Shown here: positions 11,014 to 26,000 of the stretch, in pieces
How positions within the stretch are numbered: the first letter of the stretch is position 1
Layout of the letters: the number at the start of each line of letters is the position of its first letter
Source: Tenebrio molitor
Taxonomy: Eukaryota; Arthropoda; Insecta; Coleoptera; Tenebrionidae
Direction of reading: 5' to 3'
DNA length: 64,000 nucleotides
NCBI RefSeq assembly: GCF_963966145.1
Contig: NC_091052.1
Span: 11,532,001 to 11,596,000, forward strand
The notes under the pieces: generated by a model
The model's database searches: none
What the model saw: the letters and a program-made list of their open reading frames with translations, nothing else
What the model was told of the DNA's origin: nothing
Position numbers and translations under genes: made by a program

Positions 11014-14000
11014 GTGAGTCTTTTCCCATAAATATTTCAGCAATTGTTCGGCCGAGGCACGAATAAAATTTTATATTTGGTGTGGAAAAGTTGGCGACAA
11101 GCACCGGCTGACAAATTTTTTGCCATTGTAATAACTTAATTGTGTAGACCCCATTAGGATCATCAATTCCCGGCGGTCTCCTGTTGTAAAAACTTTGCAC
11201 AAAGTTAAGGCGACGCTTGTCTGGATAGGCATATGTGTCTGGAGGAGTTTAAGGAGAGAAAGAGGGTCCGTCGACTGGGACGAGTCGAAGAAAGACGGGA
11301 CGACCTATCTGGGTTCAGCAGTTGCTGTCAGGCGCACTCCATGCAAAATCCAAGATGATCGGAGCCCCCCGCGAGCTCCAAACTTTTTGCAATGTTTGTG
11401 CAAAACTGACTAGCTCTGCCATAGGAGTGGCGCGTTAAATTGACGTGAAACTTCAGAATCAATCGAGATTTTTACCCCCGTCCTAACGTTACCCTCGTGT
11501 CTCCTTTTCATAAATTTTTTTTTGTTCCCCAATTCGAAATAAATTCACGTGATGTGGGCCCATAAAGCGTCGGATTTTATTGAATTTGAAAAAACGACGT
11601 CGAGAGTTGTTTGTTGTGTTTGACGTTTTCGAGTCCAACAAGTGATTACTTTTGATATTTAAAATGTGAACGCGGCGGGTCTGGATATTTGTTCTTGGTT
11701 TAGATTTATGATACCATTTAACAATGAACGCGGGTCCCGCGCAGAAAGATTAATTCCTGCACTACCCACTTTTATAAGAAAGTTTTTTCCGATTTTACCA
11801 AGTTCTGATGTAAAGGTAGAGGAAGTTTATTCGCGTCCGGAAAAAATATTTTATTAAAATCTGAAAAAATATCCTACCACTGAATCTCGCAGCTTTCCAG
11901 ATAATCCATGTAATGACATGTAAATACTGCTCAGGCTTTGAGCATGCAGGTTACCCTATAATTAGATAGGTTTGGAAAGCTTTTGAACACGATGTTATCC
12001 CTGTCTTTTCTTTTTTATTTGTTTAACTGGTGAAGCTTTATGAGCTTTGCATTCTTTTAAATATTTACCTTTTGTTGGCGCAGTTGTAGGAACAAAATAT
12101 TAAAATCAGTTTAGGCAGTGGAGAAGCGGAAAGATATTTAATATTTAAAATTAATTAAATTCACCGTACCAGGATTATTCCATCTTCTTGTCGGAATTTT
12201 AAAATTCAGCCCGAGACCAAATACATTTTTAAATTAACAGCGAAAATATCAGATCTGTGTCGTCGATAGTTACCATGGCATGGCAATGAGCCGGGTGTGG
12301 TGCGAGCCCCTCATTAATGTTGTAAAAGCGGTTTATAATTACAAGTGGTAGTGTTGAAAAGACTCCACCGACTGTGTAATATTTTTGAGATAAACTTATA
12401 ATAATTCGAAGTTCGTATTCTGGAGTGAACTGAAATTCCATTAAAGTTAAAATTAATTTAGTAAAAGATGCAATTAAAAATGTGCACTCTTCTAAATTCT
12501 TTTCAACGAAAAATGCTACATTTAGCTAATTTAACTTTTGAAACTTTTAATTGCAACTCGCCGTTGAAAATTCTCCTATAGATTTTTATGTTGCCCGGCC
12601 AGATCTAGTTCATACGAAAATGAAAACTTTAAGTAAACGATGCCGACACGAAACAGCCCAGTCGTAAACCCGAGAATGGAAGAAAACTAGCTCCGCTAAA
12701 GGAAAGGCCTGGTAATTACGCATTTTCCCAGAATTTGTTCATCTTGGGTCCGGCTTAAAACGTATCGGAAAAATAATGAAATTTTTAATAATGTAGTGTT
12801 GTCGGCAATTTTATGGTCGGTGTAAATCGGGTAATTCCCACACTGGCACACCGATACAATATTGAGCTTCCCTCTTGTACATTCTACCGGAGTGGTTAAT
12901 TTAACTCGCTCTATCTTTTATCAGTCAAGTGAGTTTATATCGCGCAGCGCGATGACCTTTATTATGTTTTTATTGAGATCGTGCCGTAAAGTGCATCCAA
13001 CAAATCCCTTTTATGACCGAATACGTTATAAGTACAGAAGCGTTATGAAAAATCTTCACGGTTTTCCACCCCTCACCGACAGAATTGGCGCTATCGTAGT
13101 CGGACGGTAAATTAATGGCCCGCCAGGGTCGTAATGGCTCCTTCAAGACAAAAATAATAAACAGCGTTTACGACTCAACTTCAAATTTAAACCGTCCGTG
13201 ACAAGAAGTGAAGAAGTTTGCAGGTCGTACGTTACGGTACGTGTAATTACCAAAGGGCGGATTGCACAATATGAACAAAACATGCATCTACGTGAGCACA
13301 GAGGTTCATTGAAATGTGCACTGGAACTGGATATTCCAAAATGTGCTCAGAATCTAATAAGCTCGTTTGTTTGGTAAAACTAGGCAAGTAATTTCGGGTT
13401 TCACTGTTTGAAAATTGCATCCAGCTTCAACATTTTTTGGCCTCCTCAACTCTAAATGACATGTTTACACATTTTGAACAGCTAGGGTATCTTGATTTTT
13501 ACACACTAACCAAACTATCTGTCATTTTACCGCACGGAGTGTGTAAAATAACAAGACAAGATACCGCTACCATTAATCCGATCAGTTTTCAAAAATGAAC
13601 AGAAATTAATTATTTGCTTTCAAACAAGGTTGGTAGAACTGACTAATTTGTATAATAGGTTGCCTCGTTGAAAATTGCGGGGCGGGGGGGAAAGTAACTC
13701 GTGACGTAAAATCAACCCAGAAATTTTGGGTGTTCGAATAGAACCCAAGGTTTATAAGCTCCGTGGAGTTTATTGGGTGGCTTTTTGGGCTTTATTCTAG
13801 CGATGGAACACCTAATGCATGATCGACAGCCTCTGTTGTAAAAGTTTAGTACACTGTGACGTCACGAGTAACTTTTGCGGGGGGAAAAAATTCAGACTAT
13901 TGCTTTAAATGGCAACGAGGCAACCTATTATACAAATTAGTCAGTTCTACCAACCTTGCTTTCAAAGTCTGATGGCGCCATCTTGGGGTGTAAATCGTAA

Positions 14001-17000
14001 GCGTGTCAGTTATCGGTATAATAGATTACTTTCTGCCAATTCATTAATTAAATGTCAGTCTTTGACACGTTTTGCAAAATTATTGGTTATAACAAATTTC
14101 AAATTTGAGAAAACAAGTACTTAATGGGTCATGTCATCGGTCAAAAAGATTAATACTAATTTACTAATGTGGTAGGCATTTTACATCGCTCGGTTTTGGT
14201 TAAAACACTCCCGCTGCGCGGTCGTGTTTCAATTTGAAAACCTCGCGCTGTAAAATGTAGCCTCCCGCATATGTAATGTAAAGAACTAATTTAAGCATGT
14301 CTTGAAGTGAATTGAAAAACGGACAAAATTTAAAAAACGCAGATGTTTACGAAAAAGTTCTATTGATTGATGACGATTTAGTTGTTGATCCTGCAGGACA
14401 ACTTGGACTCAAATATCTTCATTCAAAATTTATAAAGGACTCCCGTTGAAACTCAAATTTTAAAAAAATCCTGAAATACGACAAAACCCTTTGTCACTGA
14501 CAGGTGAAATTTATTTTAGGGAATTTTTGAAGAAGCTTTTTATTTTTAAACGTCATCCAAGAAGAGGAAACAGTGAGTTAGCAACACTTAATGACGAGAC
14601 ATCGTGCAAAGTTTATCCAAAATAAATATAACAAAATCTATGTATAAAACTCTCGTTTTCGATATCGAGTAGTTTCTTCTAAAAATTGTTTTGGCGCATT
14701 CTCCATTTTTGCAATTTAGAATTGGCCAATTTTCGATCTTAAAGACCTTAATCTAAATTTGTAAAATATAATTCTTACATTTTGTGTCGCTTGCGAAACA
14801 AGAAGGACATTTACTCATTTTTTTGACCCGGCGCATCCACCATTTTTACTATTAATAATTTATAAAATTGTAGTTTTATTACATTGTAGCAGTTTGGAAT
14901 TTTCTTCATCGGATTCATCATAACAGAATCTATACGATACAATTCAAAAAAAGTAAAACAACAAAGAAACCTGTCATATAGACTGATTACTCAAAAAAAA
15001 AAGATATATCCAGCTTTGGTGTCAGTAGTGATTTGTCAAATTGTAATGTAAAACTTATAAAACGTCGTTGATACATTTTGTCTAATTTCCGGCGCATCCA
15101 CCATTTTTGCAATTGAAAATTACTTAATATTCGAGATTGCCATTCGTGGTTTTCCAGTGGATTTATCACAAAAAGGACTATCTACATTTTTTTTTGTAAA
15201 AATCTCAGAAATATCCGTCCTATTTGGAATAAAAATCTTATCGTTAAATGTTAACGAGAAGGCTACATTTCAAATGATTACTCAATTTATTTGGTTTTAT
15301 GTAGTTTTTTTTTTCCGGCCATAACTTTGTGTGTTCACATTCCGAACGTGCCGACTAGAAAATGTGCGAGATGCAAAAACAACTGTAAATGTTGTTTATA
15401 CGTCTGCAGAAACAAAGATGAAGTCGGCATAAAATCCGAACTTTATTAGTAATTACAAATTCGAGTTTATCGCGTCGAAACGCAACAGTAAGTAGAATTC
15501 GAGCATAACTTCGTTTAAGTGGCCATAGAGCGAAGACGTAACTTTGGGAATGATCGGGTCTCGCCGATGATAAACATAAACCTGAATTTCTGGAGCTAAA
15601 CCATCGAAATGATTTTTATTTGGTGGATGTATCGACGTAAACCGCACCCGGTGATAGATCGAATGTCATAAAAGTTAGTGAATTAGCCGGCGGCAGAATC
15701 AACACTCGCCAGTTTCTGATAAACAACGCGCAAGAAGTAACGTGAAAGTTTAATTCATCGATGGCGAAAATCCATTCTGCGGTAAAAATCGTTCGGCCCG
15801 GCCGCGAACCTGTTCGCCTCCTCCATTATTATTAATGGACTCGTTCCTCGTATCTGAATATCTTGAGAGCGCAAATAGTGTCTAACAGTCAATTTTCAGG
15901 GTAAATAAACTGATAATTAAAAGCTTTCTAACTAAACTTATTAGCTGTAATGGCGTGTTTCTCCCCCGGTTTTATGTGTATAGCTGCGAGTGTGTATCGA
16001 CTAGAACAGAACGCCATATTGATTACAGGATATCCGGTTAAGAGCGAGGCGCCGGAGATCGCAAACGACAGATTAAAGTTTCCTTTTGTACGACTATTGT
16101 TTATTTAACCTTATCGAAATAGGAAACAAACTCACGTTTTGGACCGTTATTAATTACATCGTTAAACGGATTTGCTCCCTACCAACATCGGTTTCTATTT
16201 ATAGCTATCTCTTAGTTCTCTTCCAACAACAGATATAAACATATGATACATGGCTCGTTTGCTACGTAAACTTCTGACATTAATTTTAATTAATGTTCAT
16301 ACGTTGCGTCTCAAGTTCGCCAGACGCTACTCGAGCATTGTGGACCCCGGAGTGGCCACCCCAGATTTTTCCAACACGAAAATCGAGACAGGAGGGGATA
16401 ACCGAACGGGGAGGAGGTAAATCAGGCTAATCGCAATATATGAGAAGCTCTCTCCCTAATTGCAGTTAAGCCACAACATTATACACCCATTATTCTCTTC
16501 CCTTCGACACCAACAATAACAAATCATCCCTAATATTATTAAAAACTTCCCCGACACACTGTCCCCGTTGTTTCGATATTTCGTTATGCCGCAAATTGAG
16601 CTTTTCTGATGTTTTTTTAATTATCTATTTTAATCACGTTGCGAAGGAAACTCCACTCGGGGTAAGCTCATCATCATAAATCGAGACCATAAAGTGCAGT
16701 CTCACATTCAAATTTGACTTTATTTTTACCTGAGAAACACAATTCGGCAACGAGAGATAAGCCTCTTTAAATTGAAAGTCCGTTCAACATTTATTATAAA
16801 ATTGGATGTAATAAAATTTCTGCTTGAGATAACATTACCCTCCTCGCAGGCAGAAGACTTTGTGATTTAAAGGGTTCACAAAATTCAACCACTTGTGTCG
16901 ATGCCTAAATTTGTCCCGAAACTACTCCTCAAAAGATGCAGACACAAAAGGAAATAATTTGATAACTGTCACAAGTTTTATTATTTAATTTATCCAATAA

Positions 17001-20000
17001 TAATAATAATATTTCTATTGACAAAATCGTGGATGCGCCGTGATTTTTTTTTAACTTCCCCAACTAGTCAACCTGTGAAAAAAATATTGTTATTATTAAT
17101 AAAAAAGATCGTCAATCTGTCTCTTTCTCTCTCTCTCTCTAATAATAAAACAAAAAATTATCAAAATATAAATTGCAAAAATGGTGGATGCGCCGAAAAA
17201 ATTTTAAAAATATTTGCCGCCAATCCGTTCCTTTCCTCAGAAAGTAAGAACTACATGTTATAGATTTTACATTAAAATTTGACAAATTATTATTATTAGT
17301 ACCAAAATGGTGAATTGATCAAAGAAATTTTTGAACGAAGTCTTAAGTAGCCGTTTCGTTTTATTCTTTTAGATTGTAATTTACAGATTTGATTGTATGT
17401 AGTGGATATAATGCAGAAATTTCCAAAATGCTCTCTTCTAATAAAAAAAAAAGACAAGTAACTCCCTGTAAAAGTGGTGGATGCGCAGGAATTTTTTTTT
17501 TTGCCCAGAAAATAGTAAGATTTCTTTGTTTTGCAAACTAAACAAAATTATGGAACTGCATTAATTTGATAAATTTTGTATTTTTTAATTTGTCGATTTA
17601 GAATTCCAAATATGGTGGATGCGCCGGGATAAAATAATTTAAGTAAGATCAGATCAGATAAATAAAACAATCTTGACGTGTAGACAAGATAGAACTATTA
17701 ATAATATTGCTTCAAGGAACTGAACAGCCACTTTACAGCAGTGATTTGGCCCCAAGAGATTACAACCTGTTTTCTAAATTGAAATCTGATCTACAAAGCA
17801 CATTCAATGTGTTGAAATAGAAAGAGTAAACAGGTTTTTATATATTTCCTTTAATCGGAAAGTTTTAGATGTTACCTCATACATATATTAGTGTTACTTT
17901 ATGCCCTCCCACGAAAGAATTATTAAGTTTCGTTTAAGTACCGCGATTAAAACACAAGCTTCAAGGGGGTGCTAACAAAAGTGATAAGGCGACGTAAGTG
18001 ATTTATGTAAAGAACTGATGTATCTTTGCTTTATTAACGCTATCTCGGGCACAAAGAATATTTTATTACGGGAACATATTTCACAATAATAAAGCTCGCG
18101 TTACTCCTTCCGTACAATTTTTCTTTTACTACAAAAATTTATCGGCCATAGTGCTGTCACGACTGCATCATTTCAACGTTTACGTTAATCGGGGGTTGAG
18201 TTGCGATTCGTTCCGAAACTAGGTTCCTCTCGTGTGACTTTTTGTCGCAGACCGGGTGATTTAAATAAGCCCAGCACTGCCTGCCTCCGATGTTGTCATA
18301 AAAAAATTAATCAGTTCCACCCCTCCCGCCCTTATTGTGCCTTAGACATTTAAAACATCCGCATTGAAGCCGAAACGAAAACATGCGCCGCTCGAAAACT
18401 TTGGCCGTTCCGGAATGCCTCATAATATTTACAAGTTCGATGGCAAAACACAATATTGCATGGTTTGCGGTCGGTTAACATAATAAACAAGGTTACGACG
18501 AAGCAGAAGTTGGTCCGGCTATATGAAATATCGTCGACATAATTCGGCTGAAGGCGCTCCAACTCAACCAGACACAAGACGCCATTTCAGTTAGGGTTCT
18601 ATACACTGTATTATTTACATATTACAAGGCAGCGCATGGGGATAATATATACACGAGGCGTTTGCGGCCCCAACACTAAACGACTACATCGACCACTTGC
18701 AACTTTTTATGTTTCGGGATATGCTGTGTTGTTCTTGCGGGCCAAATACGGATGTTTTGAATATTTATTAAAAATTTATTCCAGACAGATTGGATCGGTC
18801 CTTGTATCAACAATTCTAAATGATATACACCCGTGAAACTGTTGTTTCAGTGCCACCGAATTGGTCCCGGCTAAGCAATCGTGCATTAATTATTTATCCT
18901 GCATCATTCCTGTATTCAATATTTTCGGGTGAATCCAAACACGCTCACCAGGTCGTCCGAATAACGACTCGGAAAATTATGTTTAGAATTTTTGATTACA
19001 AAAAGACGGATCGAACGCGAAAATGGCTAAATCATTCCGATTTTCTCTTTGAATAAGTAAAATCGACGCGCAACAACGAAAATTCTCATCTCCAGGAAAT
19101 CCTAGACTTATTTGATTATTTCTCTAAACTAGTTTTGAGTCACGACGATATTTCTCCAAGCAGAAATTTTATTATCCTCAATGTACGAGTAGTAATAAAT
19201 TTTGAAATCATTTAGGGGTTGGTTAAAGTTAATAATCAGAGTTCTTCTTAACAAAATATGAAAATTTTACTCTTTTTCAAACAACATTGTCTCACAAAAT
19301 AATCCTTTTTTATGCCAAATGTGTGTAAATCACTACTTACACTTTACAAGTGGGAAGTGTACGCACACGGGCGCAGCAGTTATTTTACAATTATTGTTCC
19401 CGTAAAGTTAGTGGTGAAAGTTATTTATAATTATAATGAAGCACTGCCAAGTATTCCACCAGAAATTCTTTTCAGGTTTTCTATATTTTTGCATGAAATA
19501 AAGAATAACTTGGTTAAGTGCAGTGTACAAAAATGAAAAATGAAGGATTTTATTTTATGCTATGAAACTTTAGAGTTTGATGTTCATTAAAAAAACAACT
19601 ACTTTAATAAATAAAAATGAAAACTGTAAATGTTGGAGAAAAAAAAAAAAAGAAGCAGGTACCGTAACGAGATTACATTACGATCTTATTTGTTTAAGTC
19701 AATTAATTTAAAAAAAACTGTAACACATTGCACCACTTTAGTAATTAATCATTATTTATCAATTTTTTTATCTTGCTTTCAAAGGAACGTTAAGACTTTT
19801 TCTTTATTAGGTTCATCAATTCATCATAATCTGTTTCATAAAATGTTTCATTCATACAGGGTATTTCTGAAATAGATGCATTAATTTTAACTGGTAATAG
19901 AACTCGTCAAAAGGAACAACTTTTCTATCTACCATTTTGCCGAAAAACGATGTTTAATTCCAAAAAAAAATTGTAGAGATTTTTCACTAAAATAGCCCTA

Positions 20001-23000
20001 CGCCACTAAATACTGCAATGGCTAATTGAGATCAGCGCTAATATGAAAAAAACATCCATTTTCATCCAGAAAACGTGTTTTAACGTCGAAATCGAAATTC
20101 AAATAAGTCTACCCGTATAGCAAAAAATCCACTTCGTAAGAATCTGGTTGTTTCACGTTTTTAGGTAAAGTAACGCTTAAGGTATAAGATTATATGGCAG
20201 CACTAAAATTATCCCAATAATGGAAACCAATATTGGCGTTAAGATGGTTGTCTCGGCTCGTGCAGCTGCATCCCTCTTCCTTCGTTCAGGGCAGGGATTA
20301 AAAATTTGTGAAAGAACTTGTTTTTGATGTTTATTGTAAATTTTGTTATTGTAACGAAATTCCCTTTAGTACTTTGTGTCTTGAAAACAGTAAAGATGAT
20401 TTGTAATAGTATTGTATATTTAATAAATAAATATAATTTCGTCGGTACGCATTTGTTTTGAGGCCGCCTCTGGAATTCACAACAGAGAATTGCTTGAAGC
20501 ATGATTTATGGTTGGGCTGACCGCCTACTGCAATTGCGACAAAAGGAACGTTTATCTCCGGCCAAATACTTTTAAAGGGCCATATAATCTTATACCTTAA
20601 GCGTTACTTTAGCTTAGTTTTGGAGATATGAACGGTTTTAGGAAAATCTTTCCTTGTTTTTTAAGCCATTACGCAACGTTTTTCGCCAAAATGGCAGAGA
20701 GAAAAGTTGTTCCTTTTGATTAGTTCTATTACCAGTTAAAATTTATGCACTTATTTCAGAAACACCCTGTATATTGTCACTCCTACATCCATCACAATAA
20801 AATATATAAAGTATCATCCTTGAATTATCCCTACTCGTAACTTATAAGACAATGGTGAGATTTTTCTTATGGTTTACATGACGACTACATTGATAATTGC
20901 TCAGCGGGTGTAAAAATGACTTGCTTTACTTTATCAATCATTACAAGATCGTAGAGAATATTTGTCACTCGTTAGAAATTGCCACTTTTCCGCACTTATT
21001 ACATAATATACTATTGTAAGACTTTTTTTACTCTCTTAAACAGTAATTGAATTGGAGGGCACATTACACGACGAAGTATTTCTTAAAATAGGTAAAAATA
21101 TTATTATAAAAACGGTGAATGTATAAAATATAAATGTATATGTATATATGGGTCAGCATGCTAAACACTATATCTCACTGTTTTCATTATTCTCGAACAC
21201 GAACTTTTATGTTAATTTCACCTTCACGGCTCCAGTTTATATTTATCTCTAATTTAATAGAGTAAATAGTGTAGGTAAACGTATTCGACTAAGTCCTTAA
21301 CAGCAGACGTATTAATAAAGTTATCTTATTAAAATTTAAATTTAAACCATTAGTTGAAATCCCATGATAAGTGTAATAAAGTTTGGTATAATGGGCAAAA
21401 AATAAAAATTTTATATAACTCCATTTGTGTTATTCCCCGAAGCGACTCGCCTAATTAGGTCATCTTAATTATCCGCGTAATAAACTCTTTTTAAAAAAAG
21501 TAAAACAAAATAAGCCAAACATTTAATATCACATGGACAATTCTCTCCGGCTCTATCTCTTAATTATTCAAAGAATGTTTCGTTTAAAACGACAAAAATA
21601 AGATTTAGGTGATCGCAATAACCTCCACGTTTTCTCCTCTTCAAACGGTCGCCCGATCGATATCCAAATCGCCCACATAAATCCAAACATATTTTTTAAT
21701 TTTAATATCACGCGACGCAAATAAAAGTATTATTTTTAACGCAGCAGCACTTGAGTTTTTAAATTTGTTTTTTTACTTCGCCGCTCGATAAAAATGAGAA
21801 TGTGGCATAGAAATGATAAGGTACATGGATAAAAACGTATTGCCAAAAATATGGTGAGTCTCGCCGTTGAATATTGCCCCATAAAAAGTTCACGTAACAA
21901 AAACGATCCGCATACCAAACTCGCACTAAAATTACAGGATGTTTCGGATAGTGACATTACCTGTAGCTCTGTCTCGACAAAGAGTAGTTCTGAACGACCT
22001 CTGGGAAATATACAAAAGGTCTGGCAGTAAACTGATATTATTTATGAACTCGGCGTTGCACAATTTTCCCTAACGCTCTAATACTTCCGAATGCGTGAAT
22101 AAGTAATCTAAGATTTTTAACGGGAAGTTTTTCTACGCGAAAATTAACCCCGTTTCGACCCAAAGTGCGTAAATATGTGCCCTTAACAATCTAATTATAA
22201 CGGAATGCTTTCAACGCAAACGTTCATTAACACACAGTCACTGTTTCCTTGCGCTATTTACAACATTTCTCAGCGTAAATGTTGATAGTGCCGTTTCTGT
22301 TTTGACTGTGGCAAACGGTTATTTGCTCTCAAGACTGTTTTGATACAATTATTAAGTGATAATATTTGAATGCCGACAGCGACTTTCAGAACCGTCAAAA
22401 GTGTCTCTGCACGTCAGACCGTTTTAAGGAAACATCAAAATTCAATTTGTGTTTGCCGTGTCCGGAGTGGTGGATGCGCCGGGTAATTATTTAAATCCGA
22501 AGTTATCGATCTAAACGAAATAAATATAATATTAATTCAGAACTTTGTTTAATTATTCAAATTAATCAAATACCATTACACATTTTAGGCAAACAATATT
22601 TGATCGGTAGTAATTTATTTAATTCATTATTTAATTCCACTAGGCAAAGTAAATAAATCAGATTCATTAACAACTAAAATAGAAATTTATGTACCTTTCA
22701 TGTGTTAGCACCGAGTTGGTGTGGTGTTGTTGAAATTTAATAAATTGAACGGTTTTTAGTGTTAATTTAATAATGTTTACGGGAATGGTGGATGCGCCGG
22801 ATAATTTTTTATTTATGTAATGGGAACGCTTGTAAGAGTTGAATCGATTAGAAGAGTGTAAAAGTGTGAAGAATCGAGAAGTGAAGTGAATGGCGTTGTT
22901 GGGGCGATTCGATTCGGTCAACCTTTTGTTCTGAAAAGTGATAAAATCTTAAGGGCAGCAGTCGGGTCCTGCAACAATAAAATTATTTATCTAAAAAATA

Positions 23001-26000
23001 AAATAAAAGTAAAGTTCACATCCTGCAGGCAAATGATCTCCCGATATTGATTAAACATCAAAAACAATGCTCCCGAACTTCTCTCAAAGGAATAGTGTGA
23101 TCAAAATATTTCTTTATAGCTTACCCGCCATTGACGTCCAACTGGCTACGTGATTTTCGGGATCAAAGCATATTGTTAAATTCTAGTTTGATGATGAAAG
23201 GTGGTCAAAGTACCTGAAGGAGACGTAAAAGTAGATTCGCACAAGAGAACAATAGGAATTTGAAGAGTGAAAAGGATTGGCCGACGCCATCGCATCGAAT
23301 CGTTTTCCAGTTTTAAATCGAGAATAATGAAAAGCTATTACACTTTAGCGTCGAGGAAATCTGCAAAAAACGATTAATAGGGAACCGAGAGCAAATCGGT
23401 AAAAAATCACAAGTCTAATTTTTTCATCGCGATTGGTAACGGGAGCATCACGTGCCAAATGTAAAAAGCACCAGTTCAATATCCGTTTTATAAAACTGGA
23501 AAAGCAATTTCTGAAAATCTGATTCCACAGGTGGCGGTCAAAGAATTCAATTATGTACTTGTCATTTCTTTACGGAAACTTGATTGATTTTGATTTATTC
23601 TTGTCCAAGTTCTCGTACATGCGGATCTCCACGTCTCGAATGGAACTTTTACATCAAACAGATCAATTCTCGCACACATTGATCATGTTTTTATTCGACA
23701 AATTCACCGGGTTCAATGGGGACTCATCAATTTATAGAGGAATTAGACCATCATTCACTTCGACGATTTTATTTAACGCATTTTCGTATTTGTAAGCCGA
23801 CCGGCCAAGTGCCCGGATTAATCGCTTCAAAGCGAAACGAACACATATCTAGATCTGACTTTCGACGAAATAATCCAGACAAATATAATTTTTCCTGTGC
23901 CCTGTTTCGTTATTCTTTGTGTTCCTTCATTTGGGGATTAGTTTAAATCAGTGCCCGGAGTTTCGGTCGAACAAAGTAAAAAATACAGAATCTCTTTCCT
24001 GAAGTTTCAGTTCGGAAGTTGCTCTCACAGCGGACGCGTGGAGTTGCTTAAAACATTACAAAATATATAATTAAAAAACATAGAAAAAAAACTCATTTTC
24101 GCGCAGTAATTAAATTCACTTCAATGTAAAAGTTGAAATTGCAAATGACAGACGAATAAGCGTGGCTGATCTGAGGTAAAAATATGCACCGAACATTTTT
24201 TTTTAGTTTCTTTGTTCAGTCCTAACAAAATCTACAAAACGCAATTTGTAAATTTTCTCTAATTCGTTGGATGACAGAATTATCAAATTTTGTTTTCTTC
24301 GTAAAAATTCCCCAGCGCATCCACCATTTTTGTATTTAATAATTCATTAAGTTTCTGTAATATTAAAAATAGGAATATCAATTTTCTCCAGTGTATTTAC
24401 TACAATAAAATCTTTTAACTCCAATTTTTAATTTGGATCTGAATGAAACATTCATAGATGGCACATCCGCCATTTTTCCAATAATTAATTAATAATTTAC
24501 CAAATTTCTGTATTAATAAACTTAACAAGTGATTTCTTTTCTTCATTAGAGTCATTGTTATACAATCTGCAAGACACCCTCTTTAGATATAATCTAGCTT
24601 AAAGGCATCTAATCTATAACATATGCTGCGTAACATCCTGTTAGAAATAGTGATTTGATGTCTGCGTTCAATCTATTGCAAATAAATCTATGAAACATAA
24701 TTTTTATTTTTTATGTAACTCCTCAGACAAGATAGATATAATTTTATTGTTACTCATCCCAGCGCATCAATCATTTGCGCATCCATCATTTGCGCATCCA
24801 TCATTTGCGCATCCACCATTTGCGCAACATAATATTAGACACAACTCCTTTTCAGATACACTACATTACAGAAACATTATTTCTTTCATTTCTAAATTTT
24901 TCCAGCGCATCCACCAATTTTCTGAAAATAAAATTCTCACATTTTTCTCTCATTTCATATCAAGGGCGGCGTTATGCGGATCTCTTCTTTTAATGTGGGA
25001 TTAAAAAATCTATCAAAAATGATTTTTAACATTTTAGAGAGCTATATTTTCTTGACGCATCCATCAGTTTTGCTAATTTTTCTCCTTAACCTTCAAGTAA
25101 GAAATTTTCATATGTTTCGAGGTCATTTATCGTGATAAGATCTATAAAATAATCTTTACATTTAATCTAATACTCAACACTACAGATATCGACTAAGTTC
25201 ATTAATCTTTCTCGACGCATCCACCATTTATACATCTCGTATTTGTTGTTTTCCCTAGTGAGAAGGTTCGTTCGTAAATAGAGCACATTAAATATGAATT
25301 TCATTTCTCAACAAGTCCATCATTTGCTAATTTTCCAACTTCAAATTAATTACAAAAAAAAACAATTCTCTTCGCTACAGTTTCCACATTATTGCTTTTT
25401 TTACTAAAATAAATTACATTTTTAAGATCCCTCATTGATGCTCTGAACATCTTTCCTTTAGGCCTTCTTTATTACTTTTTTCTAGAATAAGTTGATTTTT
25501 TTCGTTCTCTTTTATGAGTTCAAAAACAGACAAGCTATTTTTTTCCGTTTGCATTTAATTTTAAAATAATTTGCAATAAATTTGCGATGAACATGCGTCG
25601 TCAAGCAAAGACTAACGTTCTATCAATCGATGTCTGCGGCTTCGACTGAGAGATTTGGCATAGATTCGGTGGTGGCAAAAGTGCAAAAATGTCTGCAATA
25701 GGTCTGTTGCGTTGGTTGTTTATCGCGTTCGGGTGTTGGAAGTATTAAGCAATTATCACACCTCCTTATCCGTTTATATTTCGGTAATAACCGTAATTGC
25801 GAGGGGCCCGGGAAAGCAAACGTATAAAATGTAAATTTATGGGTTACGTTTCCTACGAGCCGACCGTCTTTAACCATCTGTCTGATGATTAATAGAGGAA
25901 AATAACGCCCGTGAAAAATCGAGTGGTGTTTATTGATGACAGTAAATGTCAAAGGACGGCAATTTATATTTTCTTCCGGAGTTCCAGCGCGCCGTACGGA

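Noticed and set aside
14127..14275. CATTTTACATCGC..TTTT and AAAA..GCGCTGTAAAATG inverted pair
   Set aside because: Probably the core of a decayed MITE (a similar one is near 47930-48000), but the ends cannot be placed, so it is not listed as an element.
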